Below, piece by piece: positions 44,769 to 53,407 of a stretch of 64,000 nucleotides of DNA. Every line of letters starts with the position of its first letter. The stretch's first letter is position 1. This stretch comes from Photobacterium profundum (lineage in GTDB: Bacteria > Pseudomonadota > Gammaproteobacteria > Enterobacterales > Vibrionaceae). A program made the translations under genes and the position numbers. Where the stretch lies: contig NZ_PYOD01000002.1 of assembly GCF_003026285.1 (NCBI RefSeq), forward strand, positions 248,001 to 312,000. The letters run 5' to 3'. The notes beneath the pieces were generated by a model. The model made no database searches, was not told the origin of the DNA, and worked only from the letters and a program-made list of their open reading frames with translations.

Positions 44769-44786
44769 AAGCTGACTGATCAGCTT
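44769..44786 (-). promoter_or_regulatory. intercistronic hairpin 2 after grdA2
   Basis: AAGCTGA (44769-44775) pairs with TCAGCTT (44780-44786) around CTGA, 10 bases beyond the grdA2 stop. With hairpin 1 it may limit 3' decay of the grdA messages. Confidence 0.5.
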
Positions 44787-44796
44787 AATGTGGCAC

Positions 44797-45273
44797 TTAT
44801 GCTTCTACGGGTTCTTCACGGTATTGTTGCATTTCCGCTTTAATCGCATCGACATCTAGAACCATTTCCATCATCCCAATCTGTTCTTCATAAACAGCTG
44901 GGTCGACAGCTTCTTTTATTGCGTCTTCAACCACGTGGTAACAAGAAAGTCCTAACTGGACTCCCGCCAATGGTCCTGCAAAAGTCGGATCACCTGTGGT
45001 GACAGTTTCACACGCGAGTCCAGAAGCTTCTGCTTCTGCACCACCAAGAATAACAATTACATTCTCGGCGCCGAACTCGTCGGCGAGTGCTTTAATCCGT
45101 TTTTGATTTTCAAGATCCATTGCGCCTGCGCTAGTTCAGACGAAACATTCTGTTGTAGAGAAAGCAACGTGAGCACCGGTGGTCTTTATACAAGCTTCAA
45201 TTGCTTGACCAGGTATGCCGTCACGGTCTCCAAGAATGATCGCTGTTTTGGTAGCAAACACTTCTTTATTCAC
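44797..45273 (-). CDS. grdA2: glycine reductase selenoprotein A, second tandem copy
   Basis: A 158-residue selenoprotein with Sec at residue 46 (TGA at 45138-45136), in [19 protein letters not shown]. This is the Cys-x-x-Sec redox motif of GrdA: Sec carries the carboxymethyl group and Cys is later in the selenenyl-sulfide, reduced by TrxA. The start is GTG at 45273, with GAGGTG upstream and only two bases after the stop of the first copy, so translation is coupled. The two copies share most residues after the Sec; the first 12 residues and the tail differ. The gene is 158 long, like clostridial GrdA. Two GrdA genes in a row are unusual. Confidence 0.93.
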
Positions 45274-45275
45274 AA

Positions 45276-45761
45276 TTACACCTCAGCTTCCGCTAAAACA
45301 TACTTCCCAAATTGCTCACGGTACCCTTTTATTTCTGCAATGATTGCATCAACATCAAGTACCATTTCCATCATGCCTATCTGCTCGTCATAGACGTCAG
45401 CATCAACATTATTTTTTATTTCCGGCTCAACCACATGATAACAAGAGAGTCCTAACTGGACTCCGGCTAACGGACCGGCAAAAGTAGGATCACCGTTGGT
45501 TACGGTTTCACAAGCAAGGCCTGAAGCTTCTGCTTCTGCGCCGCCAAGTACGATGAGAATATTTTCTGCACCAAACTCTTCAGCAAAACCTTTGATCCTC
45601 TTCTGGTTTTCCAGATCCATAGCACCTGCGCTGGTTCAGACGAAACACTCGGTAGTAGAGAACAAAACATGGGCACCAGCAGACTTAATACAAGCTTCGA
45701 TTGCCTGTCCTGGTATTCCATCTCTGTCTCCTAAGATAATAACTTTCTTATCTTTGAGCAT
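45276..45761 (-). CDS. grdA1: glycine reductase selenoprotein A, first tandem copy
   Basis: A 161-residue selenoprotein A with Sec at residue 42 (TGA at 45638-45636), again [19 protein letters not shown]. The start [17 protein letters not shown] from ATG 45761 has GGAG six bases upstream. Beyond the Sec the protein reads [20 protein letters not shown] and ends LAEAEV, with an 11-residue longer C-terminus than copy 2. Ordinary termination at the TGA would leave a 41-residue peptide; the reading frame continues with family-like sequence for 119 more residues. GrdA is the small shuttle that receives the carboxymethyl group from protein B and delivers it to protein C. Confidence 0.93.
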
Positions 45762-45862
45762 CGTTAACTCCGAAGGATTACAGATTACTAAACTTACGTT
45801 GCAGTCAATTACTTGATACAACCCCATTATTACAACTTGCTGATTTCATAAATGTTTACTGA

Positions 45863-46189
45863 CTATGCTTGTTCACAAACAAAGCTTTCAATCGCATTCA
45901 CAATATCTTCAACTTCTAATTCTTCACCAGAAAGGTGCGTTTGTTTCTCACCGTTTTTGTAAAACACGAACGAAGGTAAGCCCATCACTTTCTGTGCCAT
46001 AGCCAAACGACGATTACCTTGAATGTTCAATTTACAGAACTTCATTTGCTCGCTGTATTTCGCTTCCATTTCAACCACATCGGGCATTAGCTCTTTACAA
46101 CGTACGCAGCTTTCGCTCCAGAAATCGACCATCACAATGCCATTAACATTGACTTCAGAATCGAAATTCTCTTTGGTAAGTTCGATCAT
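45863..46189 (-). CDS. trxA: thioredoxin of the glycine reductase system, atypical active site
   Basis: A 108-residue thioredoxin that would re-reduce GrdA. The active site is ESCVRC (Cys-Val-Arg-Cys) rather than WCGPC; the conserved VMVDFWSESCVRC start, cis-Pro in GLPSF and an acidic C-terminus are present. Thioredoxins of clostridial amino-acid-reductase clusters also have non-standard CxxC pairs (such as GCVPC), so this fits a dedicated partner. Between trxB and grdA1 in the operon; AGGA six bases before the ATG; a 101-base gap to grdA1 may carry a promoter. Confidence 0.88.
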   Translation of the reverse strand: MIELTKENFDSEVNVNGIVMVDFWSESCVRCKELMPDVVEMEAKYSEQMKFCKLNIQGNRRLAMAQKVMGLPSFVFYKNGEKQTHLSGEELEVEDIVNAIESFVCEQA

Positions 46190-46198
46190 TGCTTTTCC

Positions 46199-47410
46199 TT
46201 AATACAAAGTTTCTAACTCATTTAGATCCTTAACATTTACACGCTTGGCTTCCTGCCCAGCGTCGAATCGAATAACAACCGGTATTTCAGAGACATTAAA
46301 CTGCTTAGCAATTTTCTGATTTTTGAAGATATCGATTGTGACAACGTTCTTACCAGCTTGACCTTTATTGTGCGTTTCTAGCTGATTGATAACATCGATA
46401 CTGTCTTGGTTTTGTGGCGCCCAGAATGCAACCAATGCGGTGCCATCAAAATCGACAACTGATTTACGCCAGTTATCTTCTTCCTCGATATAACGGTCTG
46501 CAGCTACAGCGGCTACCGCACCATCACCTGCGGCAGTAACGACCTGTCGCAAGAATTTATCTGTCACATCACCGACAGCATAAATACCGGGAATATTAGT
46601 CTCTTGTTTATCATTAGTTACAATGTAACCATGAGAATTCAAGTCAATCAGCCCTTTGATGAAATCTGTTTTAGGCACTGTGCCTACAAACATGAATACA
46701 CCGTCAGATTCGATATGGCTGATCTCACCAGTTTTAATGTTCTTCACATTGACGCCATTCACCAGCTCGTCGCCAGTAATTTCGTCTAAAACTGAATTCC
46801 ATACAAAATTGATTTTATCGTTAGCAAAAGCTTGTTCTTGGGCAGTACGATCTGCCGCTAAAATACCGTGATCACGACGTACAATCATGGTGATTTTATT
46901 GACAAATTTAGTGAGGAAGAGGGATTCTTCAACGGCGGTATTACCCGAACCAACAACCACAATATCCAGCTCTTCGAAGAAGTCAGCATCACAGGTTGCG
47001 CAATACGATACGCCTTTACCACGGAATTCATTTTCACCCGGTACACCAAGAATCAGTGGCGAAGCACCAGTGCCAATAATGATACTTTTGGCCTGAAATA
47101 TTTCACCCTTAGTGGTCGTTAAGGTTTTTATGTAGCCGTCATCAGCAACGCTAATGTTATTCACAATACCTTTGGTGAATTCAACGCCAAATTTGTCACA
47201 ATGAGCACGGAACGCATCCATTAACTCAGGGCCAGTAGCAGACAGAACACCCGGATAGTTTTCCATCTCATCGGTTGTTGCTGCTTGACCACCCGCTTTA
47301 CGTTTTTCTTCAATAATAAGCGTTTTCATTTTGCCACGAGCGGCATAAACACCGGCTGACATTCCGCCAGCACCACCGCCAATAATAATTACATCATAGA
47401 GCTCAGACAT
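46199..47410 (-). CDS. trxB: thioredoxin reductase with fused cysteine-less thioredoxin-like domain
   Basis: A 403-residue NADPH-thioredoxin reductase plus extension. Residues 1-310 are the usual TrxB: FAD site GGGAGGMSAG (11-20), redox pair SYCATCDADF near 130-139, NADPH site VVGSGNTAVEE and the C-terminal FAD block GIYAVGDVTDKFLRQVVTAA. From about 312 an extra domain of some 90 residues shows a thioredoxin-like pattern: ALVAFWAPQNQDSI in place of the CxxC, then a cis-Pro segment SEIPVV, but no cysteine pair. It may dock TrxA. First gene of the grd operon; the region upstream holds no other gene. Confidence 0.88.
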   Translation of the reverse strand: MSELYDVIIIGGGAGGMSAGVYAARGKMKTLIIEEKRKAGGQAATTDEMENYPGVLSATGPELMDAFRAHCDKFGVEFTKGIVNNISVADDGYIKTLTTTKGEIFQAKSIIIGTGASPLILGVPGENEFRGKGVSYCATCDADFFEELDIVVVGSGNTAVEESLFLTKFVNKITMIVRRDHGILAADRTAQEQAFANDKINFVWNSVLDEITGDELVNGVNVKNIKTGEISHIESDGVFMFVGTVPKTDFIKGLIDLNSHGYIVTNDKQETNIPGIYAVGDVTDKFLRQVVTAAGDGAVAAVAADRYIEEEDNWRKSVVDFDGTALVAFWAPQNQDSIDVINQLETHNKGQAGKNVVTIDIFKNQKIAKQFNVSEIPVVIRFDAGQEAKRVNVKDLNELETLY

Positions 47411-48391
47411 ACCTTCACCGGTTTAAACTTAAAGCCTAATTTAATAGAAGTACCAAGTTTCACTTAATAACTTCACCGAATTCGATCATCAAAAAATAAG
47501 CATTGGCAGTAGCATTCGACATGACATTAAGCTAACCATTAAATACAATCCGAAATTAAAACTGGTGAATAATATTTCACACAATATTCAAAACGAAGAA
47601 TAACATTCAACTTATATAAGAAACCGCTACAAACATCTAACGATACCCATCTAGCTTTAATATTAATTTCGTATCGATTTTATTGACTACACACCAACCT
47701 CTTACCAAGAATTGTGATTATAAATAGTAATCTATGTTTTTTTGTGACCAAAATCCGACTACAGAATAAAACCCTATAAAAAGACAAAAAATATGACATC
47801 CAGCGCATAATGATAGACATACCACCACACCATATGTTTCATAACCTCTTAATTTATAGTTACTTATGTGTTGTTTATGTTAAGGAATGTATGCATAAAT
47901 GCGATAGAATATAATTCTAACTTTAGAAATGACTTTATTTGGTTTTTTTAGTCTTACCAAATCTTAATACCCACTCACAAAACTGAAAGATTTCGGATTA
48001 GTTTTAATAATACCTAAAATAAGAATATATACCCCAATAAAAAATGAGATAAAACGAAGATAACTAAACATTATATAAAACATATAAATATCATCGCATT
48101 TCGTAAAAATTCACAGACTTAACATATAGCTTTACACTATCAGCGTTACTGACAAGACCTTGCCAACAGCCAAGCTTGAAAATATTAATATTTGTAAACA
48201 AATGTTTGGATATAAAATTACATCTTAAGCGGCAATTACAACAATCATAAAAAACAATATATTCTATTGATAAAAAAGTCATTTTTACTGTGGCTGCTTT
48301 TTATTAAATAAAACGAGAGGGCTCACAATTTAAATTTATTCCTTAATGCTAATCTCCACCGCGAAAACAACTAAACTTTCGGAGTGAAGCA
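47411..48391. other. 980-bp divergent promoter region between the grd operon and the aminopeptidase
   Basis: The region is very AT-rich. It must carry the promoter of the grd genes (minus) and of pepA/POT (plus). I saw no perfect FNR box, no sigma-54 motif and no glycine-riboswitch-like fold. Short frames such as 48091-48282 look spurious. Confidence 0.5.
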
Positions 48392-49789
48392 ATGGAAACG
48401 CTGCAATATACCAATGGTTGGCTTAACCTCAATGAAGAACGTATTAATGAAATCAATCACTTTTGTGAAGACTATAAGCATTTCCTCAATAAAGGGAAAA
48501 CTGAGCGTCAATGCGTAGCACTCTGTGTTAAACAGGCCGAAGAAAAGGGATTTCGTCCCATCTCTGAATTTAAACAACTAAACCCTGGCGATAAAGTCTA
48601 CTTCGTAAACCGTAAAAAGAACGTCGCATTAGTGGTTGTGGGTAAACAACCGATCAGTGACGGTATTCGTTATGTGGTTTCTCATATTGATTCTCCTCGT
48701 TTAGATTTGAAACCTAACCCGGTATATGAAAAAAGTGAACTCGCATTAATGCGTACCCATTATTACGGCGGAATCAAGAAATACCAGTGGGCATCTCGCC
48801 CTCTTGCATTACATGGCATTGTTGCAACTAAGTCGGGAAGAAATGTCGACATCGTCATCGGTGAAGATCCACAAGATCCTGTCTTTACTATTCCAGACTT
48901 ATTGCCCCACCTAGACAAAAAAGTACAGCGCGAGCGTACGGCAGCAGAAGTCCTAAAAGGCGAAGAGCTTCAGATTATTGTTGGCTCGATACCAATGGAA
49001 GTAAATGACGACAAGATTAAAGACAAAGTAAAGCATCATATTCTAACTAAATTATTTGAAAAATATGAAATTTCAGAACCAGATTTTATCTCTGCTGAAT
49101 TAATGCTTGTACCCGCAGGTGAAGCCCGCGATGTAGGTATAGATGGGGGCTTACTAGGCGCGTACGGCCAAGATGATCGCATTTGTGCTTTTACCTCGTT
49201 AGAAGCAATTTTCGATATTGCTATGCCAGAACAAACTGCTGTTTGCTTCTTAGTGGATAAAGAGGAAATTGGCTCATCAGGTTCAACAGGACTTGAATCT
49301 CGCTATCTTGAATACTTTACTGGCGAGCTGCTTATCCGCCAACTTGGTAATCAATATAACGATCAAATGATGCGTCGTTGTTTATGGCAATCTTATGCCC
49401 TTTCTTCTGATGTAAATGCTGGCTTAAATCCATTATTTGAATCGGTTCATGACGTTCAAAATGCATCAAAAATGGGTTATGGCTTGGTCTTAACCAAATA
49501 CACCGGTCATGGTGGTAAAGCGGGTTCAAACGATGCTGATGCCGAGTATGTCGCTGCATTACGCCGCATGTTTGATGATAAAGAAATCAAGTGGCAATCA
49601 GGTTTGTTAGGCAAAGTCGACGAAGGTGGTGGCGGTACCGTGGCTAAATACCTAGCGCATTATGGCATTAATACCATAGATGCAGGGGCGGCACTGCTTT
49701 CAATGCATTCACCGTTTGAACTTGCCTCTAAGTTTGACATTCACGAGCTCTACAAAGCATATAAAGTTTTCTTTATTGATGCACTTTAG
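48392..49789 (+). CDS. M18 family aminopeptidase
   Basis: A 465-residue peptidase of family M18 (aspartyl/I-type aminopeptidase, apeA-like), a large dodecameric metallo-aminopeptidase. Visible signs: VVSHIDSPRLDLKPNPVYEK with the first metal His (near residue 96) and Asp, a central region with EARDVGIDGGLLGAYGQDDR near 245, DKEEIGSSGSTGLES near 290, and the C-terminal metal block GHGGKAGSNDADAEY near 370-384. It releases N-terminal acidic or neutral residues. GGAG lies before the ATG at 48392. A POT-family transporter follows 24 bases downstream, so both likely serve peptide use, which would deliver glycine to the reductase across the divergent spacer. Confidence 0.85.
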   Translation: METLQYTNGWLNLNEERINEINHFCEDYKHFLNKGKTERQCVALCVKQAEEKGFRPISEFKQLNPGDKVYFVNRKKNVALVVVGKQPISDGIRYVVSHIDSPRLDLKPNPVYEKSELALMRTHYYGGIKKYQWASRPLALHGIVATKSGRNVDIVIGEDPQDPVFTIPDLLPHLDKKVQRERTAAEVLKGEELQIIVGSIPMEVNDDKIKDKVKHHILTKLFEKYEISEPDFISAELMLVPAGEARDVGIDGGLLGAYGQDDRICAFTSLEAIFDIAMPEQTAVCFLVDKEEIGSSGSTGLESRYLEYFTGELLIRQLGNQYNDQMMRRCLWQSYALSSDVNAGLNPLFESVHDVQNASKMGYGLVLTKYTGHGGKAGSNDADAEYVAALRRMFDDKEIKWQSGLLGKVDEGGGGTVAKYLAHYGINTIDAGAALLSMHSPFELASKFDIHELYKAYKVFFIDAL

Positions 49790-49813
49790 TCTGCTGAGTA
49801 TCGGAGATAAGCA

Positions 49814-51286
49814 ATGAAAAAACGTCATCCACTGACCTTTTATATTCTCTGTTCATGCCAGTTTTGGTGGGCATTATCTTTTTACAGCTTATGGGCAATT
49901 TTGCCGGTTTTTTTAGGCGATGAACTCGGTATTGATCAAAAGACCTCATTCGCAACATTTGGGGCATATGCTGCCCTTGGTGCTGCACTGTTATTTGTCG
50001 GCGGCTGGTTAGCCGACAAAGTACTTGGTGCAAAACGTACCTTAGTATGGGGGTTTTTCTTTCAAGGCTTAGGTTATTTCATCATTGCGTACTCGGCCCT
50101 AACGGCACAACCAACTTATGTGTTTATAGGTTTAGGTACCATTATTGTTGGTCGTGGTATTGGTAGTGTTGCTCCTCCCACTATTATCGCTGCGTCTTAC
50201 GAGAAGGATGACCCAAGGCTCGATGGCGCATATACCTTGTTTTACATGGTGAATAATATTGGTGCTTTCATCGCCCAATTAGGTGCTCCGATCGTTGCTT
50301 ATAACATAGGGTGGACAGCAGCGTTTATTCTTTCAGCCGTAGGTATGACAGTGAACGTTATCACCTACTGGATTATGCATAAGAAGATTAACCCAGCATC
50401 AGAGGCCGACAAACTTAAGATTCCATTTAAAACCAACAGTTTGTTTCTATCTGGCGCATTAGTGACCGTTGCAATGGCAAGTTACCTACTGACCAACCTA
50501 CCATTGGCACAGTTTGTATTGGCTGCAGCAGCAGTAACGATCTTGTTCTTAATCATGCGTGAAATGAAGAAAGAACAACCTGAAAGCCGTATGCGGATGA
50601 TTGTAGGCTTAGCTTTAATGGGGCAAGCACTGGCATTCTTTGTGTTGTATAACCAAATGCCAACATCGTTAAACTTCTTTGCGATTAATAATATTGAACC
50701 TGAAATATTTGGTATCGCGATTAATCCGGTGTCTTACCAATCATTCAACCCGATGTGGGTTATTTTTCTTAGCCCTATTTTGGCGCATATTTACACCACG
50801 TTAGGTGCAAAAGGAAAAGATTTATCCATGCCCGGTAAGTTTGCATTGGGAATGCTAATTTGTTCAGCAGCCTTTGCTTGTGCAGGTTTCTCACAATACT
50901 TTGGTGATGAAAACGGCATGCTTAATCCATTCTGGATTGCAGCTCCTCACTTCTTATTTGCAATTGGTGAGTTGTTAATTTCTGCACTGGGTCTGTCTGC
51001 CATCGCAAAACTATTCCCGAGTCGTATTAGGGGCTTCATTTACGGTGCTTGGAATATGACATTGGCAATTGCATCGGTCGCAGGGGCTTGGGTGGCTGGC
51101 TTGTCGTCAAACACAGGTGTGGAAATGACCCCAGTAGAAAGTTTGGTGTCATACGGCAACTACTTCTATGCCTTAGCCATTGCAGCAGCTGTTGTGGGCG
51201 TAATTTGTGTGATTATGGCACCTCGCCTAAATCGTTTACTTGAAACACCACCAACAGATACACCTGAAACATTGAAAACGGCATAA
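49814..51286 (+). CDS. POT/PTR family proton-dependent oligopeptide transporter, atypical
   Basis: A 490-residue 14-TM transporter of the POT family; the DPRLDGAYTLFYMVNNIGAF motif of TM5 (about residues 134-153) and PTIIAASY at the end of TM4 identify it. The first helix reads CQFWWALSFYSLWAILPVFL where classical POTs have ExxERFxYY, so the ExxER proton-coupling motif is missing. Such change is seen in some branches but affects function, so peptides, dipeptide-like compounds or even other substrates are possible. Downstream of the M18 aminopeptidase in the same operon. A strong terminator follows. Confidence 0.8.
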   Translation: MKKRHPLTFYILCSCQFWWALSFYSLWAILPVFLGDELGIDQKTSFATFGAYAALGAALLFVGGWLADKVLGAKRTLVWGFFFQGLGYFIIAYSALTAQPTYVFIGLGTIIVGRGIGSVAPPTIIAASYEKDDPRLDGAYTLFYMVNNIGAFIAQLGAPIVAYNIGWTAAFILSAVGMTVNVITYWIMHKKINPASEADKLKIPFKTNSLFLSGALVTVAMASYLLTNLPLAQFVLAAAAVTILFLIMREMKKEQPESRMRMIVGLALMGQALAFFVLYNQMPTSLNFFAINNIEPEIFGIAINPVSYQSFNPMWVIFLSPILAHIYTTLGAKGKDLSMPGKFALGMLICSAAFACAGFSQYFGDENGMLNPFWIAAPHFLFAIGELLISALGLSAIAKLFPSRIRGFIYGAWNMTLAIASVAGAWVAGLSSNTGVEMTPVESLVSYGNYFYALAIAAAVVGVICVIMAPRLNRLLETPPTDTPETLKTA

Positions 51287-51400
51287 CTTGTTAAGCCAAG
51301 ATGCATACTAATCAATTGATCAGCTAAAAATTGATAAGGTAAGTAAAGTCGCTCAAAAAAGTAAACAAAAATATAATTAGAAACAAGAAGCTAAAAAGAT

Positions 51401-51434
51401 AGCCTCACTGCATTGTAAAAAATGCAGTGAGGCT
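51401..51434. terminator. bidirectional terminator after the POT gene
   Basis: AGCCTCACTGCATT pairs perfectly with AATGCAGTGAGGCT (14 bases) around GTAAAA, followed by CTTCTTTT; it lies between convergent genes. Confidence 0.85.
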
Positions 51435-51440
51435 CTTCTT

Positions 51441-51797
51441 TTAAAAGCTAACGACTTTATCAGCTTTCAATGTCCATAAAGACAAATCATCCAGCGTGCC
51501 AATTTCTGCCCCTTCGAGCAAAGGTAAATCAGACATGCCACGTGCATCAGTACAGGTTTTACACAATTTCACCTGAGCGCCTTGTGCTAATAAAATATCC
51601 AGCATTTGCTGAATATTGTAGCCTTCACTTGGCTTCTGCTTAACTAATGCGCAGCTTACAGAGTCTGACATAAGAAATATCTGTAATTGTGTTGCTTCAT
51701 GTTCCTGTTCGTTTAAATTAATTGCTAACCGTAATGCATTAAAAGAACGTTCTGAACCGTACGGCGCTTCATTCAGAATAAAGAGAATATTTTGCAT
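51441..51797 (-). CDS. DsrE/F-like protein
   Basis: A 118-residue small protein with the alpha/beta fold of the DsrE/F and TusD group: the start MQNILFILNEAPYGSERSFN and the C-terminal TCTDARGMSD..LPLLEGAEIG with a cysteine (CKTCTDARG near 80) are typical. Proteins of this class handle sulfur or persulfide relay, or have unknown roles (YchN-like). It stands alone between two convergent and divergent units. Upstream lies the ModE-type gene. Confidence 0.75.
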   Translation of the reverse strand: MQNILFILNEAPYGSERSFNALRLAINLNEQEHEATQLQIFLMSDSVSCALVKQKPSEGYNIQQMLDILLAQGAQVKLCKTCTDARGMSDLPLLEGAEIGTLDDLSLWTLKADKVVSF

Positions 51798-51932
51798 GGT
51801 TGGTACTCACTAAAAGGTTACTTGAACATAAAACAATAATTGCTTTATGCATTGTGCGGTATACTTTACGACAAGTTGAACCTTAGCGTTCTGATTTAGC
51901 TCTAGTTTTTAATCAAAGGTACGCACTTAGCA

Positions 51933-52724
51933 ATGATGGATTTTGACGCGCTTCTTACCCTTTCTACCAACGGTAAAACCTTTGCTAATCCCCGACGGGT
52001 GGCTTTGCTCAAGGCAGTGCATACGACAGGTTCAATTAGCCAAGGGGCAAAACAAGCTGGTATCAGTTATAAAGCCGCTTTTGATGCGATTAAAGACATG
52101 AATAGTCGATCGCAAGAGCCACTGGTCACCAGTGAGAAAGGGGGTAAAGGCGGTGGTGGTGCTTCCTTAACGCATTTTGGCGAACGTTTAGTACAAATGT
52201 ATGAACTGCTCGATAAGATTCAAGATATGGGCTTAAAAGCACTCAACGATGAAAATGCCCCACTTCATAGTTTACTAGGCATTATGTCTAAATTCTCTTT
52301 GCAAACGAGTGCCAGAAATCAACTATTTGGTACTATTTGCGATATTCAACGCTATGAATTACATGACTTAGTCATTATTCAACTCGCCAGTAACCATCGT
52401 ATTTCTGCCACGATTACGCATGGCAGTACGGTAAGGCTACAGTTAGCTATTGGAAAAGATGTAGTTGCGCTGATCAAAGGGCCATCCATCACTGTTTTTA
52501 ACGAACCAGCGTCAAAACTTGATTACGATAATCAGCTTAAAGGCACTATAAAAGCAATTAATCGGGATAAAACATCAGCAGAAATTACAGTTGGTTTAAG
52601 TGAAGATGATGAAGTATGTGCCTTAGTCGATAATGATAACCTCACAAAGACAAACACGAATATCAATACGCCAATCTATGCATGTTTCCATTCAACTCAA
52701 GTGATTATTGCCACCATGTGTTAA
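51933..52724 (+). CDS. modE: ModE-type molybdate-responsive regulator
   Basis: A 263-residue regulator. The N-terminal LysR-like winged helix spans residues 20-85 (FANPRRVALLKAVHTTGSIS, QGAKQAGISYKAAFDAIKDM) and the C-terminal half carries two TOBE (molybdate-binding) repeats near 120-185 and 190-260 (SARNQLFGTI.., DYDNQLKGTIKAINRDKTSA). E. coli ModE (262) is nearly the same length. It represses mod transport and activates molybdoenzyme genes when molybdate is present. No modABC or molybdoenzyme is in the window. The gene starts ATGATG, so the second Met is also possible. Confidence 0.88.
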   Translation: MMDFDALLTLSTNGKTFANPRRVALLKAVHTTGSISQGAKQAGISYKAAFDAIKDMNSRSQEPLVTSEKGGKGGGGASLTHFGERLVQMYELLDKIQDMGLKALNDENAPLHSLLGIMSKFSLQTSARNQLFGTICDIQRYELHDLVIIQLASNHRISATITHGSTVRLQLAIGKDVVALIKGPSITVFNEPASKLDYDNQLKGTIKAINRDKTSAEITVGLSEDDEVCALVDNDNLTKTNTNINTPIYACFHSTQVIIATMC

Positions 52725-52758
52725 TGCTCAGTAGAGCATTAACTTATCCAGGTTGGTA

Positions 52759-53031
52759 TCAGCCAGGGAACTCTAAAATACACATTTGCAATGGTGGACT
52801 GTAGTTTTTTCCTTCCAATAAACAATCGGTAAAGTGCTTGTAGTCTTCATATTGCAAAATACCTAGCAGCGCCACCGAGATAAGCATACCAACCATTGAA
52901 ATGCGCATTAACCATTTCTTTTTTGCCTTCAACGAGAATAAAAATGCGATGACAGACACAGGAGCAAGCGATAATAGAAAAAACCATGTATTCATCGACA
53001 AAGCGATCATGACAAACTGCATTCCATTCAA
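52759..53031 (-). CDS. small two-helix membrane protein
   Basis: A 90-residue protein with two hydrophobic segments (about 14-33 and 41-60) joined by SLKAKKK, followed by a hydrophilic tail with two Cys. Start uncertain: TTG at 53031, or the nearby ATGs. An overlapping frame (52847-53173) begins with a protein-like stretch (MKVVSITIQDGDECRFILSM) and then ends; the two may be one gene with a frameshift. No family was recognised. Confidence 0.45.
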   Translation of the reverse strand: MNGMQFVMIALSMNTWFFLLSLAPVSVIAFLFSLKAKKKWLMRISMVGMLISVALLGILQYEDYKHFTDCLLEGKNYSPPLQMCILEFPG

Positions 53032-53310
53032 GAACTGTTAAGGGTGGTGATGGTAAGCCTTTTCCATCTATAAATTCAAAGGTATTCGTATTTTTTTGCA
53101 AAGCTTTACAAAACATTGACAAGATAAATCTACATTCATCGCCATCTTGTATCGTAATCGAGACAACTTTCATTCTTCTTCTGACAATGCCTCATTTGAT
53201 ATAAAACCGATTTAATAACCCATTACAACCCATTCAGATACCCCTACTTCCCCTTTAAGAATTAACTCATGTGATCCATAACTCCATTTATTCAGTCCAA
53301 GCATATTTGT

Positions 53311-53326
53311 TCTGATCTGAATCACA
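53311..53326 (+). promoter_or_regulatory. CRP binding site for rbs
   Basis: TCTGATCTGAATCACA fits the consensus TGTGA-N6-TCACA with one mismatch. It lies about 67 bases before the RbsR operator, a usual place for catabolite activation. Confidence 0.6.
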
Positions 53327-53377
53327 TTTTGTAACAAACAAAAGTGCAAAACATCCCATTTAACTCTACATTTCACC

Positions 53378-53407
53378 CATCGAAACGTTTGCGTAACCGT
53401 TTCGATG
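53378..53407. promoter_or_regulatory. RbsR-like operator
   Basis: CATCGAAACG (53378-53387) and CGTTTCGATG (53398-53407) are perfect inverted repeats; the arm sequence CGAAACG matches the E. coli RbsR half-site GCGAAACG. The operator lies 88 bases before the rbsD ATG. Confidence 0.7.

Noticed and set aside
48091..48282. 63-codon minus-strand reading frame in the grd promoter region
   Set aside because: AT-rich low-quality composition and no ribosome binding site.
51441..51797. TusD of the tRNA 2-thiolation relay
   Set aside because: There is no TusB or TusC neighbour and the cysteine context differs, so only the DsrE-like fold is claimed.
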